Source of the DNA: Alphaproteobacteria bacterium
GTDB taxonomy: Bacteria; Pseudomonadota; Alphaproteobacteria; SP197
Direction: 5' to 3'
Assembly: GCA_009694045.1 (NCBI GenBank)
Contig: SHVY01000023.1
Span: 1 to 47,027, forward strand
Length of the DNA: 47,027 bases
Position numbers and translations under genes: made by a program. Below the pieces are notes generated by a model that worked only from the letters and a program-made list of their open reading frames with translations, did no database searches and was not told where the DNA came from. Shown one piece after another: positions 1 to 11,359 of this stretch (its first letter is position 1; each line of letters opens with the position of its first letter).

Positions 1-353
1 CCCCGGCAGCGCGCGACCCGGATCGGGTTGGCGGTCTTCATCATCACCACCTTGGCCGTCGTTCCCAGGATGCTCGCGGCATACGCCGTGGCGATGGCGT
101 GGTTGCCGGCGCTGACGGCGGTCACCCCGCGCGCCAACACCTCCTTGGGCAAGTTCAGCATGACCGTGAGCGCGCCGCGCGGCTTGAACGTGCCCGTCAC
201 CTGCAGGAGCTCGAGCTTGAGATCCACCCGCGTATCGCCGCCAAGGCGACGGGCGACGTCCGGGCTGCGCCAGATGTGGGTCGGCGTGGTGGCGATCAGG
301 TCCCCCAGCCGTTCCCGTGCCGCGACGATGTCCGCGACCGTGACGCCGCTCAT
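1..353 (-). CDS. Threonine/serine dehydratase, PLP-dependent (partial, N-terminal part)
   Basis: About 117 residues are visible before the window edge; the 3' part lies outside. The protein belongs to PLP fold type II: around residue 53 it has TFKPRGA, in which the lysine forms the Schiff base in this family, and near residue 80 it has VSAGNHA, the usual phosphate/substrate loop of threonine and serine dehydratases. Such enzymes deaminate L-threonine to 2-oxobutanoate, or serine to pyruvate, in the cytoplasm. The ATG at 353 overlaps the stop of the upstream small membrane protein gene (ATGA), so the two are probably cotranslated. Without the C-terminus I cannot say whether it is biosynthetic (with ACT domain), catabolic, or a related hydroxyaspartate dehydratase or serine racemase. 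Confidence 0.85.
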   Translation of the reverse strand, partial: MSGVTVADIVAARERLGDLIATTPTHIWRSPDVARRLGGDTRVDLKLELLQVTGTFKPRGALTVMLNLPKEVLARGVTAVSAGNHAIATAYAASILGTTAKVVMMKTANPIRVARCR

Positions 354-649
354 GGTGCTTCGCCCAGGGTAAGGGTTCCAAGGACCTGGCCCGAGCGCCG
401 ATCGAGGGTGACCAGGCTTTGACCGCCATCCCCGTGATCGACCAGCAAGGTCAGGACGTCGCCGTCCGCGACCATGCCGCGAACCCGTTGTCCAAGCGGC
501 AGGGCGATAGCGCCCGTCGCGTACTCCGGGGACAGGTCCAATTCGCTCGCCCGTTGCACGACGGTCACGGCCAGCACGCCGAGGCCCGCCACGATCAGCG
601 CCCCCATGACGATCACCAAAACCTTGAGCCCGGGCACGTTCTGGGTCAT
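350..649 (-). CDS. Small membrane-anchored protein, DUF6476-like
   Basis: A 99-residue protein. Residues 7-30 form one strongly hydrophobic helix (LKVLVIVMGALIVAGLGVLA), followed by a soluble domain of about 65 residues with alternating beta-like segments ending in TLTLGEAP. I read it as a single-pass inner-membrane protein with a periplasmic domain. Size, layout and position resemble the alphaproteobacterial DUF6476 family; no function is known. The start at 649 leaves 12 bp to the divergent rluD start, so the two share a very short intergenic region. The stop overlaps the start of the dehydratase gene by 4 bp, suggesting a two-gene operon. Confidence 0.7.
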   Translation of the reverse strand: MTQNVPGLKVLVIVMGALIVAGLGVLAVTVVQRASELDLSPEYATGAIALPLGQRVRGMVADGDVLTLLVDHGDGGQSLVTLDRRSGQVLGTLTLGEAP

Positions 650-661
650 CTCTCGGCCGTC

Positions 662-1642
662 ATGGCGGTGATGCAGGTCGGTCATCTCGAAATCTTGGCT
701 GGGTCGGAGGACGCCGGCGAGCGGCTCGACAAGTTCCTTGCGCGCGCCGCTCCGGATTTTACTCGTGTTCGCATCAAGGCGTTGATCCTGGCCGGTCACC
801 TCAGCGCGGGCGGCGCGACCATAATCGACCCAAGTGGACGGGTCAAATCCGGGCAGATGTACCAGCTCCGTTGCCCCCCGCCCACGGCGGCCCGGGCCAC
901 GCCCGAGGCCATCCCGCTGGTGATCGTCCACGAGGACGCCCACCTGATCGTGGTCGACAAGCCCGCCGGCCTGGTCGTGCATCCCGCCCCCGGCAATCGC
1001 TCCGGCACCCTGGTCAACGCGCTGATGGCGCATTGCGCGGGCGAGCTCGCGGGCATCGGCGGGGTGGAGCGGCCGGGGATCGTCCACCGACTGGATAAGG
1101 ACACCAGCGGCCTCATCGTCGCCGCCAAGACCGATCACGCCCACCAATCCCTGGTGCGGCAGTTCGCCGCGCGGACCATCGACCGGACCTATACCGCCGT
1201 CGTCTGGGGCGTGCTCCGCCCGTCCTCGGGCATGATCGAAGGCGCCATCGGCCGCAGTCACCATGATCGCAAGCGGATGGCCGTGGTCCGCCATGGCGGC
1301 AAGGCGGCCCTGACCCGCTACACCGTGATCCGCGATCTCGGAGGTGTCGCCAGCGTGGTCGCCTGCCGCCTGGAGACCGGCCGCACCCACCAGATCCGCG
1401 TGCATCTGGCGGCCAAGGGACATCCGCTGGTCGGCGATCCGCTGTACGGGCGCAGGCGGGCCACAAAACTGCCCGAATCGACCCGTACGGTCGTGGCGAA
1501 CTTCAGACGACAAGCCCTGCATGCGGGGGTGCTGGGTTTCCACCACCCGGTGGGCGGACAGGCGGTTCGGTTCGAATCCCCCGTGCCCGATGACATGGTC
1601 CGGCTCATCGCGGCTCTCGGTTCGCCGGAACAACACGATTAG
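662..1642 (+). CDS. rluD: 23S rRNA pseudouridine synthase, RluD/RluC type
   Basis: Isomerises uridines of 23S rRNA to pseudouridine. The N-terminus carries an S4 RNA-binding domain (residues about 15-75: GERLDKFLA, then RVRIKALILAGHLSAGG). The catalytic domain follows with VDKPAGLVVHPAPG and the hallmark HRLDKDTSGL around residue 145, whose Asp is the catalytic residue of the family, and later GRTHQIRVHLA and GDPLYG. A length of about 326 aa is normal. Two in-frame ATGs (662 and 671) are possible starts; neither has a strong Shine-Dalgarno, and I chose the first. It sits directly upstream of rpoH on the same strand, a common arrangement in alphaproteobacteria, but rpoH has its own promoter-like sequence. 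The precise target uridines (RluD versus RluC) cannot be decided from sequence. Confidence 0.9.
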   Translation: MAVMQVGHLEILAGSEDAGERLDKFLARAAPDFTRVRIKALILAGHLSAGGATIIDPSGRVKSGQMYQLRCPPPTAARATPEAIPLVIVHEDAHLIVVDKPAGLVVHPAPGNRSGTLVNALMAHCAGELAGIGGVERPGIVHRLDKDTSGLIVAAKTDHAHQSLVRQFAARTIDRTYTAVVWGVLRPSSGMIEGAIGRSHHDRKRMAVVRHGGKAALTRYTVIRDLGGVASVVACRLETGRTHQIRVHLAAKGHPLVGDPLYGRRRATKLPESTRTVVANFRRQALHAGVLGFHHPVGGQAVRFESPVPDDMVRLIAALGSPEQHD

Positions 1643-1662
1643 TTGACTACGGTAGTCGGACA

Positions 1663-1691
1663 TTGAATGAGAGCGGACCCGGACCTATATT
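1663..1691 (+). promoter_or_regulatory. Putative promoter of rpoH
   Basis: TTGAAT (1663-1668) and TATATT (1686-1691) are separated by 17 bp, a near-ideal sigma70-type spacing and sequence in an otherwise GC-rich gap between rluD and rpoH. The -10 neighbourhood reads CCTATATTGC, which also resembles the CYTATNT -10 of alphaproteobacterial heat-shock (RpoH) promoters, so self-activation is possible. The predicted transcript start near 1698 gives a leader of about 50 nt. Prediction only. Confidence 0.5.
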
Positions 1692-1749
1692 GCTAGCGAA
1701 CACAAGGGCAGGATCGCACGGTCCGGCCTGGGGACTTTGAGGGGTTATC

Positions 1750-2622
1750 ATGGCGCTTCCAAGCTTAACGTCAGATACTGGCCTGACGCGCTATCTTCAG
1801 GAAATCAGGAAATTTTCTCTCCTTGAGCCTGACGAAGAATACATGCTGGCCAAGAGCTGGCGCGAGCACGGCGACGTCGATGCGGCGCATCGCCTGGTCA
1901 CCAGCCATCTGCGTCTCGTCGCCAAGATCGCGATGGGCTACCGCGGCTATGGGCTGCCGGTGACCGAACTGATTTCCGAGGGAAACGTCGGACTCATGCA
2001 GGCGGTCAAGCGCTTCGAGCCGGAGCGCGGGTTCCGTCTGGCGACCTACGCCATGTGGTGGATCCGCGCCTCGATCCAGGAGTACATCCTGCATTCCTGG
2101 TCGCTGGTGAAGATGGGGACCACCGCGGCGCAGAAGAAGCTCTTCTTCAACCTGCGGCGCCTGAAGGGGCGGTTGCAGGCGATCGACGAGGGCGATCTTC
2201 CGGCCGAAACCGTGAAGACGATCGCCGAGCGTCTGGACGTCCCCGAGGACGACGTGGTGCAGATGAACCGGCGCCTGGCCAGCCCCGACCACTCCCTGAA
2301 CGCCCCGATGCACCAGGACGGCGACGGCGAATGGCAGGATTGGCTGGTCGACGAATCCGACGATCAGGAAAAGACTTACGGCGAAAGCGAGGAACTCAGC
2401 CGCCGGCGCGAACTCCTCGAGGTCGCCATGAAGGGCCTCAACGAACGCGAAAAGCACATTCTCGTCGAGCGCCGGCTCAAGGACGATCCCAAGACGCTCG
2501 AGGAGTTGAGCACCGAGTACGGCATCAGCCGCGAGCGGGTCCGCCAGATCGAGGTTCGCGCGTTCGACAAGCTGCAGCGCGCGATCAAGGCCGCCGCCGT
2601 CGAACGCCAGCTCGCGACCTGA
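1750..2622 (+). CDS. rpoH: RNA polymerase sigma factor RpoH (sigma-32, heat shock)
   Basis: 290 aa, the usual size. Directs RNA polymerase to heat-shock promoters. Region 2 has LVTSHLRLVAKIAMGYRGYG and then the -10-binding segment RLATYAMWWIRASIQEYIL. Next comes the RpoH box region (QKKLFFNLRRLK, residues about 132-143), which separates RpoH from RpoD and is involved in its turnover and core binding. Region 4 has LNEREKHILVERRL and the helix-turn-helix EYGISRERVRQIEVRAF near the C-terminus. ATG at 1750 is preceded by a purine-rich GAGGGG. Its stop is 7 bp from the stop of convergent purA. In alphaproteobacteria rpoH is often duplicated, so this may be one of several copies. Confidence 0.96.
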   Translation: MALPSLTSDTGLTRYLQEIRKFSLLEPDEEYMLAKSWREHGDVDAAHRLVTSHLRLVAKIAMGYRGYGLPVTELISEGNVGLMQAVKRFEPERGFRLATYAMWWIRASIQEYILHSWSLVKMGTTAAQKKLFFNLRRLKGRLQAIDEGDLPAETVKTIAERLDVPEDDVVQMNRRLASPDHSLNAPMHQDGDGEWQDWLVDESDDQEKTYGESEELSRRRELLEVAMKGLNEREKHILVERRLKDDPKTLEELSTEYGISRERVRQIEVRAFDKLQRAIKAAAVERQLAT

Positions 2623-2629
2623 CGCCGGT

Positions 2630-3922
<1,293 letters not shown>

Positions 3923-3925
3923 GGT

Positions 3926-4001
3926 CTAGTGTCCCGATTCCGGAATTCGCCCAACCTCGCGGCAACCCTCCGAGCGAATTCCGGAATCGAAGGGACGCTA
4001 G
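3926..4001 (-). repeat. Palindromic CTAG-ended element, copy 1 (upstream of purA)
   Basis: A 76-bp imperfect palindrome. Outer arms CTAGTGTCCC (3926-3935) and GGGACGCTAG (3992-4001) pair with one mismatch. Inner arms GATTCCGGAATTCGC (3936-3950) and GCGAATTCCGGAATC (3974-3988) are perfectly complementary over 15 bp. The loop contains GGCAACC, the complement of the GGTTGCC found in the loops of the other two copies, so this copy lies in reverse orientation. The right arm has an extra GAA at 3989-3991. The element begins 3 bp from the purA start codon. No ORF is present; it is probably a non-autonomous miniature element. Confidence 0.75.
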
Positions 4002-4014
4002 GACGTTATTGAAT

Positions 4015-4092
4015 CTAGTGTCGTTTCTGGTTTCGAAGTTCGCTCGCGAGGGTTGCCCCGAGATGGGGCGAACTTTGAATCCACGACACTAG
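4015..4092 (+). repeat. Palindromic CTAG-ended element, copy 2 (at the 3' end of the PhzF-like gene)
   Basis: 78 bp with perfect 10-bp terminal inverted repeats CTAGTGTCGT (4015-4024) and ACGACACTAG (4083-4092). Inner arms TTCGAAGTTCGC (4032-4043) and GCGAACTTTGAA (4068-4079) pair with one mismatch. The loop holds GGGTTGCCCCG. It is 13 bp from copy 1. The terminal CTA (4089-4091) is the TAG stop codon of the PhzF-like gene on the minus strand, so the gene ends inside the element boundary. Confidence 0.78.
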
Positions 4093-4889
4093 GCCCGCGC
4101 GGGAACGTCGAGAGTCCCGGTCAGATAGGTGACCGCGCCGCCGGCGATGGAGACCCGGTCGCCCAACAGGGTGCAGGTGAGCGCCCCGCCGCGCCGCGAT
4201 ACCTGGCGTGCCTCGAGCCGCGTCTTGCCCAGGCGTTTCGCCCAATAGGGGGTCAGGGTGCAATGCGCCGATCCCGTCACCGGGTCCTCGGGGATGCCGT
4301 ACTGCGGCGCGAAGTAGCGTGACACGAAATCGACCGTCGTGCCGGCGGCGGTGACGATGTAGCCCAGGCGTTCGTCGAGCGCCGCGAGCGCCCGCATGTC
4401 GGGATCGAGCTCGCGCACCGCGGCCTCGGACCCCAGAACCACCAGAAGGTTGTCGCCGGCCCGGTGGGTCTCGACCACCGCGGCCCGCAACGCGGCGGCC
4501 AGGCCCGCGGGCGGCGTCGCCAGGGGTTCCGGCGGGCGCGTCGGAAAGTCGAGCGCCAGCAGATCACCGTCGCGCTGCACGCCCAGCTTGCCGCTCAGCG
4601 TGTCGAACAGCACCGCCTTGCGCGCCGGATCGATGCTGTGCAGCACCACATGGCCGGCGGCCAGGGTCGCGTGCCCGCACAGCGGCACCTCGGTGGTGGG
4701 GGAGAACCAGCGCAGATGGAACCCATCGCCCTTCGGCACGAAGAACGCCGTCTCCGAAAGGTTGTTCTCGGCGGCGATCGCCTGCATCAACCCGTCGTCG
4801 ATCCACGACCACAAGGGCACCACCGCGGCAGGGTTGCCGCGGAACACCCGGTCGGTGAACGCATCGACCCAATAGAACGCGAGTTTCAC
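4089..4889 (-). CDS. PhzF family isomerase-like protein
   Basis: 266 aa, the normal PhzF size. The family has a diaminopimelate-epimerase fold and includes phenazine-pathway isomerase PhzF and many enzymes of unknown substrate. Typical motifs: VDAFTDRVFRGNPAAVV at the N-terminus, NNLSETAFF (residues about 42-50) with the Glu that is the proton-shuttling residue in PhzF, FSPTTEVPLCGHATLAAG (about 62-79), and EDPVTGSAHC in the second half. The start is GTG at 4889; its first bases overlap the TGA of the decayed ada-type gene (GTGA), implying former translational coupling. No phenazine genes are nearby, so the substrate is unknown. Confidence 0.88.
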   Translation of the reverse strand: MKLAFYWVDAFTDRVFRGNPAAVVPLWSWIDDGLMQAIAAENNLSETAFFVPKGDGFHLRWFSPTTEVPLCGHATLAAGHVVLHSIDPARKAVLFDTLSGKLGVQRDGDLLALDFPTRPPEPLATPPAGLAAALRAAVVETHRAGDNLLVVLGSEAAVRELDPDMRALAALDERLGYIVTAAGTTVDFVSRYFAPQYGIPEDPVTGSAHCTLTPYWAKRLGKTRLEARQVSRRGGALTCTLLGDRVSIAGGAVTYLTGTLDVPARA

Positions 4890-5486
4890 GGCGACGGTCT
4901 CCGGGGTTCGGGAGACCCTCCGTTACCACGCCCCCCGAAGAGGCACCAGCCTACAGTCAGGCCGCGTCGGGCCGGAACCGCGCGGGCATCCCAGCCGAGC
5001 ATCGCCTGCTTGCGTTCGGGGCCCCAGGCGTAGCCGTGAAACGGTCCCGTGCGGCGGATCACCCGGTGGCAGGGCACCAGGTACGCGATCGGATTCCGGC
5101 TCGCGGCCGCGCCGACGGCACGGGCCGCTCGCGGCGCGCCCACCGCCTACGCCACGTCGCCATAGGACGCCGCGGCACCCGGCGGAATCCGCAGCAGGGC
5201 CTCCCACACCCGAAGCTGGAAGTTGGTCCCCCGCAGGTGCAGCGACAGGGGCCCGCCGGCGCCAGCCGAAGGCCTGGTCGACCAGCCGCCCGGTGCCATC
5301 CGCGTCGGGTCGCGGCGTGGCCAAGGGCCACCGCCGCCGCATGGCCTCCAGCGCGCCGTCCGCGCGCGCCCGCCGCGGCAAAGGCATGGTCACCGCGGCG
5401 ACACCCGCCGCCGCCATCGCCTTCTTCAGGTCGCGCCGCGAGATCGTGCCTTCACCCAGCCGGTCGATCAGCTCGCTCTTGTCCAT
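4886..5486 (-). pseudogene. Decayed Ada-type O6-methylguanine-DNA methyltransferase fused to a Tat-signal fragment
   Basis: The C-terminal part is clearly a methylated-DNA-protein-cysteine methyltransferase: LHLRGTNFQLRVWEALL, then YGDVA, then NPIAYLVPCHRVI with the acceptor Cys in PCHR, then FHGYAWGPERKQAML. The reading frame is broken. A TAG at 5147-5149 lies between YGDVA and AVGAPRAARAVG, and a frame change is needed near 5262-5272 to join RLVDQAFG to GGPLSLHLRG. The N-terminus (MDKSELID at 5486, good AGGAG upstream) reads ISRRDLKKAMAAAGVAAVTM, a twin-arginine signal typical of ABC transporter binding proteins and foreign to a DNA repair enzyme. I infer a deletion fusing two genes, followed by decay. 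The intact family transfers alkyl groups from guanine O6 to its own Cys. Confidence 0.8.
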
Positions 5487-5566
5487 GGAATCCTCCCGCT
5501 GCCGCCATTGATGCGTGCGCCGAAGCATGACGGCCAGTCGATCGCAGTCTAGAACCGCGACCATTT

Positions 5567-5585
5567 GGACCGCAACCGGCGGTCC
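5567..5585 (-). terminator. Hairpin just downstream of glmM
   Basis: GGACCGC (5567-5573) and GCGGTCC (5579-5585) form a perfect 7-bp stem with loop AACCG, ending 3 bp after the glmM stop codon. No T-run follows on the minus strand, so it may be a weak or Rho-assisted terminator, or an RNA 3'-end stabiliser. Confidence 0.35.
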
Positions 5586-5588
5586 GGA

Positions 5589-6944
5589 TCAGACGTGGGC
5601 GCGGGCGGCTTCGGTGATGGCGGAGGCGACGTCATCGGCGACCGCGGTCATGAGGCGTTCGTCCTCGGCCTCGACCATGATCCGGATCAACGGCTCGGTG
5701 CCGGAGGCGCGCACGACGATCCGGCCGCGGCTCCCCAGCCGCCGCTCGGCGTCGCCGATGGCCCGCAGCACGGTCGGCGCGTCCATCGGCCGCGAGCCGT
5801 TGTAGCGCACGTTCTTCAGCACCTGCGGCAGGGGTTCGAACCGCCGGCTGCTGGCGCTGACCGGCGCGTCCGACTCCGCCAGCACGGCGAGATATTGCAG
5901 GGCCGCGATCAGGCCGTCTCCGGTCGTGACGTAGTCGGTCATGATGATGTGTCCCGACTGCTCCCCGCCGATGTTGTAGCCGCCGGCGCGCATCCGCTCG
6001 ACGACGTAGCGGTCGCCGACCTTCGCCCGTTCCAGCGCCAGCCCCAACCCGGCCAGGTACCGCTCCAGCCCCAGGTTGGACATGATCGTGGCGACCACGC
6101 CACCGCCCTTGAGGGTGCCGGACCGCCGCCAGTACTCGGCGATCATCGCCATCAACTGGTCGCCGTCGACCAGGGTGCCGCGTTCGTCGCAGATCATCAG
6201 CCGGTCGGCGTCGCCATCGAGCGCGATGCCGAGATCGGCGCCGTGGGATACCACCGCCGCCTGCATCGCCGCCGTGCTGGTGGAGCCGCAGCCCCGGTTG
6301 ATGTTGAACCCGTCCGGCGCCACGCCGATCGGCACCACCTCGGCGCCCAGCTCCCACAGCACCGTTGGCGCGACTTTGTAGGCGGCGCCGTTGGCGCAAT
6401 CGATGACGATCTTGCGGCCGTCGAGGGTGCGGTGCTTCGGGAACGTGCTCTTGGCGAACTCGATGTAGCGGCCGTCGGCGTCGTCCAGGCGCTTGGCGCG
6501 GCCAAGATCGCGCGGGCCGGCAAGGCGGCATTTGCCGCCGTCGTCCATCAGCGCCTCGATCGCCGTCTCGACTTCGTCCGACAGCTTGTAGCCGTCGGGA
6601 CCAAACAGCTTGATGCCGTTGTCCTCGTACAGGTTGTGAGAGGCCGAGATCATCACGCCGAGGTCGGCGCGCATATTGCGGGTCAGCATGGCAACCGCCG
6701 GAGTCGGCATCGGGCCGACCAGGATCACGTCCATGCCGACCGACACGAACCCCGCCGTCAGGGCCGGTTCGACCATGTAACCGGACAGTCGCGTGTCCTT
6801 GCCGATCACCACCCGATGGCGGTGATCGCCACGGATGAAGTGCCGCCCCGCGGCCATGCCGACGCGCAAGGCGATATCCGGCGTCATCGGCGACGTGTTG
6901 GCCGTGCCGCGAATCCCGTCGGTGCCGAAATACTTGCGGGCCAT
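5589..6944 (-). CDS. glmM: Phosphoglucosamine mutase
   Basis: 451 aa from the ATG at 6944 ([13 protein letters not shown]); a further ATG at 6956 is also in frame, but the family starts here. Converts glucosamine-6-P to glucosamine-1-P for UDP-GlcNAc, hence peptidoglycan and lipopolysaccharide. The phosphoserine loop [15 protein letters not shown] places the catalytic Ser at residue 102, the same number as in E. coli. The Mg-binding loop is ALDGDADRL (about residue 240), the sugar-binding loop GGEQSGHII, and the phosphate-binding loop [16 protein letters not shown] near the end. It is last in the ftsH-folP-glmM series, an order also known from gammaproteobacteria. The 118-bp gap to folP holds nothing recognisable. 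Confidence 0.97.
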   Translation of the reverse strand: MARKYFGTDGIRGTANTSPMTPDIALRVGMAAGRHFIRGDHRHRVVIGKDTRLSGYMVEPALTAGFVSVGMDVILVGPMPTPAVAMLTRNMRADLGVMISASHNLYEDNGIKLFGPDGYKLSDEVETAIEALMDDGGKCRLAGPRDLGRAKRLDDADGRYIEFAKSTFPKHRTLDGRKIVIDCANGAAYKVAPTVLWELGAEVVPIGVAPDGFNINRGCGSTSTAAMQAAVVSHGADLGIALDGDADRLMICDERGTLVDGDQLMAMIAEYWRRSGTLKGGGVVATIMSNLGLERYLAGLGLALERAKVGDRYVVERMRAGGYNIGGEQSGHIIMTDYVTTGDGLIAALQYLAVLAESDAPVSASSRRFEPLPQVLKNVRYNGSRPMDAPTVLRAIGDAERRLGSRGRIVVRASGTEPLIRIMVEAEDERLMTAVADDVASAITEAARAHV

Positions 6945-7062
6945 TGCCCCTCCCATCGCGCGCCGAGCGTGTGCCCGGCTCCAATTCAGCGACGAGCCGC
7001 CCGCATAGTACCCGCGTCGACCCGTTTCGCCCAGAGCTTGGCACGCACGAATTGCGCCATGG

Positions 7063-8213
7063 TTAAAGTACCGTTTCGGACCAATGGATGGCGCGGATCA
7101 CCGCCAGGGCCTGCGCCATGGCGGCGACGTCGTGGACCCGGACGATGCCGGCACCTTGGGCGATCCCGTCCAGGGCGGCCGCCAGGCTGCCGGGCCCCCG
7201 TTCCTTGGGCGCCTCGCCCCGCGACAGCTTGCCGATGAAGCTCTTGCGGCTGACCCCCAGCAGGATCGGGCAGCCGAGCCCATGGAACAGGGCCAGCCGC
7301 TCCAGGATCGCCAAGTTGTGGTGGATGGTCTTGCCGAAGCCGATACCCGGATCGACGATGATCCGGTCCCGCCCGATGCCATGCGCGACGCAAGCCTCGA
7401 TCCGCTCTTCGAGGGCGTCGAACACGTCAAGCGGCGCGAAGCCATAGGTTGGGTCGCGCTGCATGGTTTGCGGATCGCTCTGGCTGTGCATCAGGACGAC
7501 GCCAACGCCGCTGTCGGCCACCGTCCGGATGGCGTGGGGATCGTGGGTCAAGGCACTCACGTCGTTGACCAGGCGGGCGCCGGCGGCGATCGCCCAGTGC
7601 ATGGTCGATGCGTTGCGGGTGTCGATCGAGATCGGCACGCCGTCCCCCGCCAGGGCCTCGATCACCGGCAACACCCGCGCCGCTTCCTCGCCCGGATCGA
7701 CCGGCCGGGCGCCCGGCCGGGTCGACTCGCCGCCGATGTCGAGAAGATCCGCGCCCTCGGCGATCATCGCCCGGCCCTTGGCGATCGCCGCGTCGGGCGT
7801 AGCGAAATCCCCTCCGTCCGAGAAGCTGTCCGGCGTCACGTTCACCACGCCCATGACGAGCGAACGCGCCTCCCCGAGCGGGCGAGGTAAGAGGGAAGCG
7901 GGTCGGGCGGTCAGCATGTCGAGAAGACGTGCAAGGCGAGCCCGCCGCGCCGGTTGCGATTGCGCGATCCAGTCCCGCAATCCGGCGACGCCGGTCACGA
8001 AACAGGCGATGCGATCCGTCTCCCGGACCAGGATTTCGACCGCCGTGGCGGCAAGCCCGGTTCCGCCGATCGGGATGGCGAGGTCGGATTGATCAAGCAG
8101 TCGACGGGCGGCCCCGCCGCCCTGCAAAGCCAGGGGTCTCAGGTATATCCGTGCCTGCTCGGGCGGTTGCGCGGGCAGGTCGGCGCGGGCCTCGAGCGGA
8201 AGCGGGTCCCCGC

Positions 8214-8217
<4 letters not shown>
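7063..8217 (-). CDS. folP: Dihydropteroate synthase
   Basis: 384 aa. Condenses p-aminobenzoate with hydroxymethyl-dihydropterin diphosphate in folate synthesis; target of sulfonamides. The catalytic TIM barrel starts near residue 118: [16 protein letters not shown] (pterin-site signature 1), [13 protein letters not shown] (signature 2), then [26 protein letters not shown] and [11 protein letters not shown]. Upstream is an extra N-terminal segment of about 115 residues, without a motif I recognise; typical FolP is about 280 aa. GTG start at 8217 overlaps the ftsH TGA (GTGA), and the upstream frame is closed by the ftsH stop context, so the extension appears to be translated. Confidence 0.95.
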
Positions 8218-10154
<1,937 letters not shown>

Positions 10155-10201
10155 GCTATTGTCCCGTCCTTCCCGAACCGGTCCCGGCGCCCCGTCGAAC
10201 C

Positions 10202-10278
10202 CTAGTGGGGCCCTTGGTTTCGAAGTTCGTTCCGACGGTTGCCGCGTGACAGGGCGAACTTCAAAACCACGACATTAG
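10202..10278 (+). repeat. Palindromic CTAG-ended element, copy 3 (between tilS and ftsH)
   Basis: 77 bp. Inner arms GGTTTCGAAGTTCG (10216-10229) and CGAACTTCAAAACC (10255-10268) pair with one mismatch; the loop has GGTTGCCGCG as in copy 2. The left end CTAGTG and right end CGACATTAG are more diverged than in copy 2. The bases TTA at 10275-10277 are the TAA stop codon of tilS, so the right end of the element lies in a stop codon. Same orientation as copy 2. Confidence 0.72.
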
Positions 10279-11324
10279 AGGTTACTCGTTGCCAACATCT
10301 TAGCATGACCGCCGGCCGCGGCCAGGGTCACGCGCGATTGCCCGTTCTGCACATGGTGGACCGAGCGGTGGCCCGCAAGACTCCCGGCCGCCAAGGGGGC
10401 GCGGGGGCGGGCCTCGCGCCGGATCACCGCACGGCCACCGCGCGATTGGATCAGGCAGCCCGCCAAGGTCCAGGCACCGTCACGGTTCATGCCCCGGTCG
10501 AGCCGCGCGAGGGCGGCGGGGCCCGGCGGACGGTCGCGGCCGCCGACGGCCATGAGCACCCGGCGCAAGGTCGCTTCGCGGGTGGCTGCGTCGGCGTATC
10601 GCCAGAGCGCCGTCAGAGAGACGCATCCCGCCGGATCGAAGCGCGCGTTGGCGGCGAGCAGCGCCGTGACGTCGGCGCAGAGCGCGTGGCGGGCGCGCTC
10701 GGCCGCCGCGACCGACGCCGGCAGCGTCGCGTCCGGGCTGGCGGCGAGCTCCCGGCGCACCCGCACCCGCTCGAAGCGCGGGTCCTGATTGCTCGGGTCC
10801 TCGACCCAAGTCCAGCCGCGCGCGCGTAAAGTCGCCCGCAGGCGGGCCCCGGGCAACGCCAGGCAGGGGCGCAGGATGCGGACGTGATCCCGCTCGACCA
10901 CGGGGCGCATGGCCGCGAGGCCAATCGGGCCGCTCCGGCGCCGGCGGCGCATGACGAACGTCTCGATCTGGTCGTCGCGCTGATGGCCGAGCAGCAGGTG
11001 CAGCACCCGATGGTCCCGGCACCAGGCCATGAGGAGCCGGTAGCGCGCGACCCGGGCCGCGGCTTGAATCCCGGTCGCCGGTTTGCGGTCGAGCCAGGGC
11101 AGGACGACGGCGCAAATCCCCGTCCCGGCAAGACGCGCGGCCACGCCATCCGCCTCGGCACGGGACTCCGGCCTGAGACCATGATCGACGATCAAGGAGA
11201 ACGCCGCGCCGCCGCGCTCCGCCGCCCATTCGGCGGCCAGCAGACAAAGGGCCAGGCTGTCCCCCCCGCCCGAGGTCGCCACCGCGAGCGTCGGCGGGCG
11301 CTCGAACGGCGCGAACGGCGCCAT
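10275..11324 (-). CDS. tilS: tRNA(Ile)-lysidine synthetase
   Basis: 349 aa. Modifies C34 of the CAU-anticodon tRNA-Ile to lysidine, so that it reads AUA and is charged with isoleucine. The N-type ATP pyrophosphatase loop SGGGDS is at residues about 19-24, followed by LIVDHGLRPES and LLGHQRDDQIETF, matching family motifs. The C-terminal half is less conserved. Start: the ATG at 11324 lies 35 bp from the ybgF stop; the frame extends further upstream but has no ATG, GTG or TTG there. The reading frame stops within the edge of repeat copy 3. tilS next to ybgF and ftsH is the standard alphaproteobacterial order. Confidence 0.93.
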   Translation of the reverse strand: MAPFAPFERPPTLAVATSGGGDSLALCLLAAEWAAERGGAAFSLIVDHGLRPESRAEADGVAARLAGTGICAVVLPWLDRKPATGIQAAARVARYRLLMAWCRDHRVLHLLLGHQRDDQIETFVMRRRRRSGPIGLAAMRPVVERDHVRILRPCLALPGARLRATLRARGWTWVEDPSNQDPRFERVRVRRELAASPDATLPASVAAAERARHALCADVTALLAANARFDPAGCVSLTALWRYADAATREATLRRVLMAVGGRDRPPGPAALARLDRGMNRDGAWTLAGCLIQSRGGRAVIRREARPRAPLAAGSLAGHRSVHHVQNGQSRVTLAAAGGHAKMLATSNL

Positions 11325-11359
11325 CGACGCGGCGAATTCGGCCGCCGTTACGGGATTGT

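Noticed and set aside
1565-1585. tRNA T-arm-like sequence GGTTCGAATCC
   Set aside because: It lies inside the rluD coding sequence (RFESPVP) and no cloverleaf can be drawn around it.
5565-7238. Long plus-strand ORF (557 codons) opposite glmM
   Set aside because: It is the antisense shadow of glmM in GC-rich DNA, is rich in Arg/His/Gly, and shows no family features; glmM is unmistakable.
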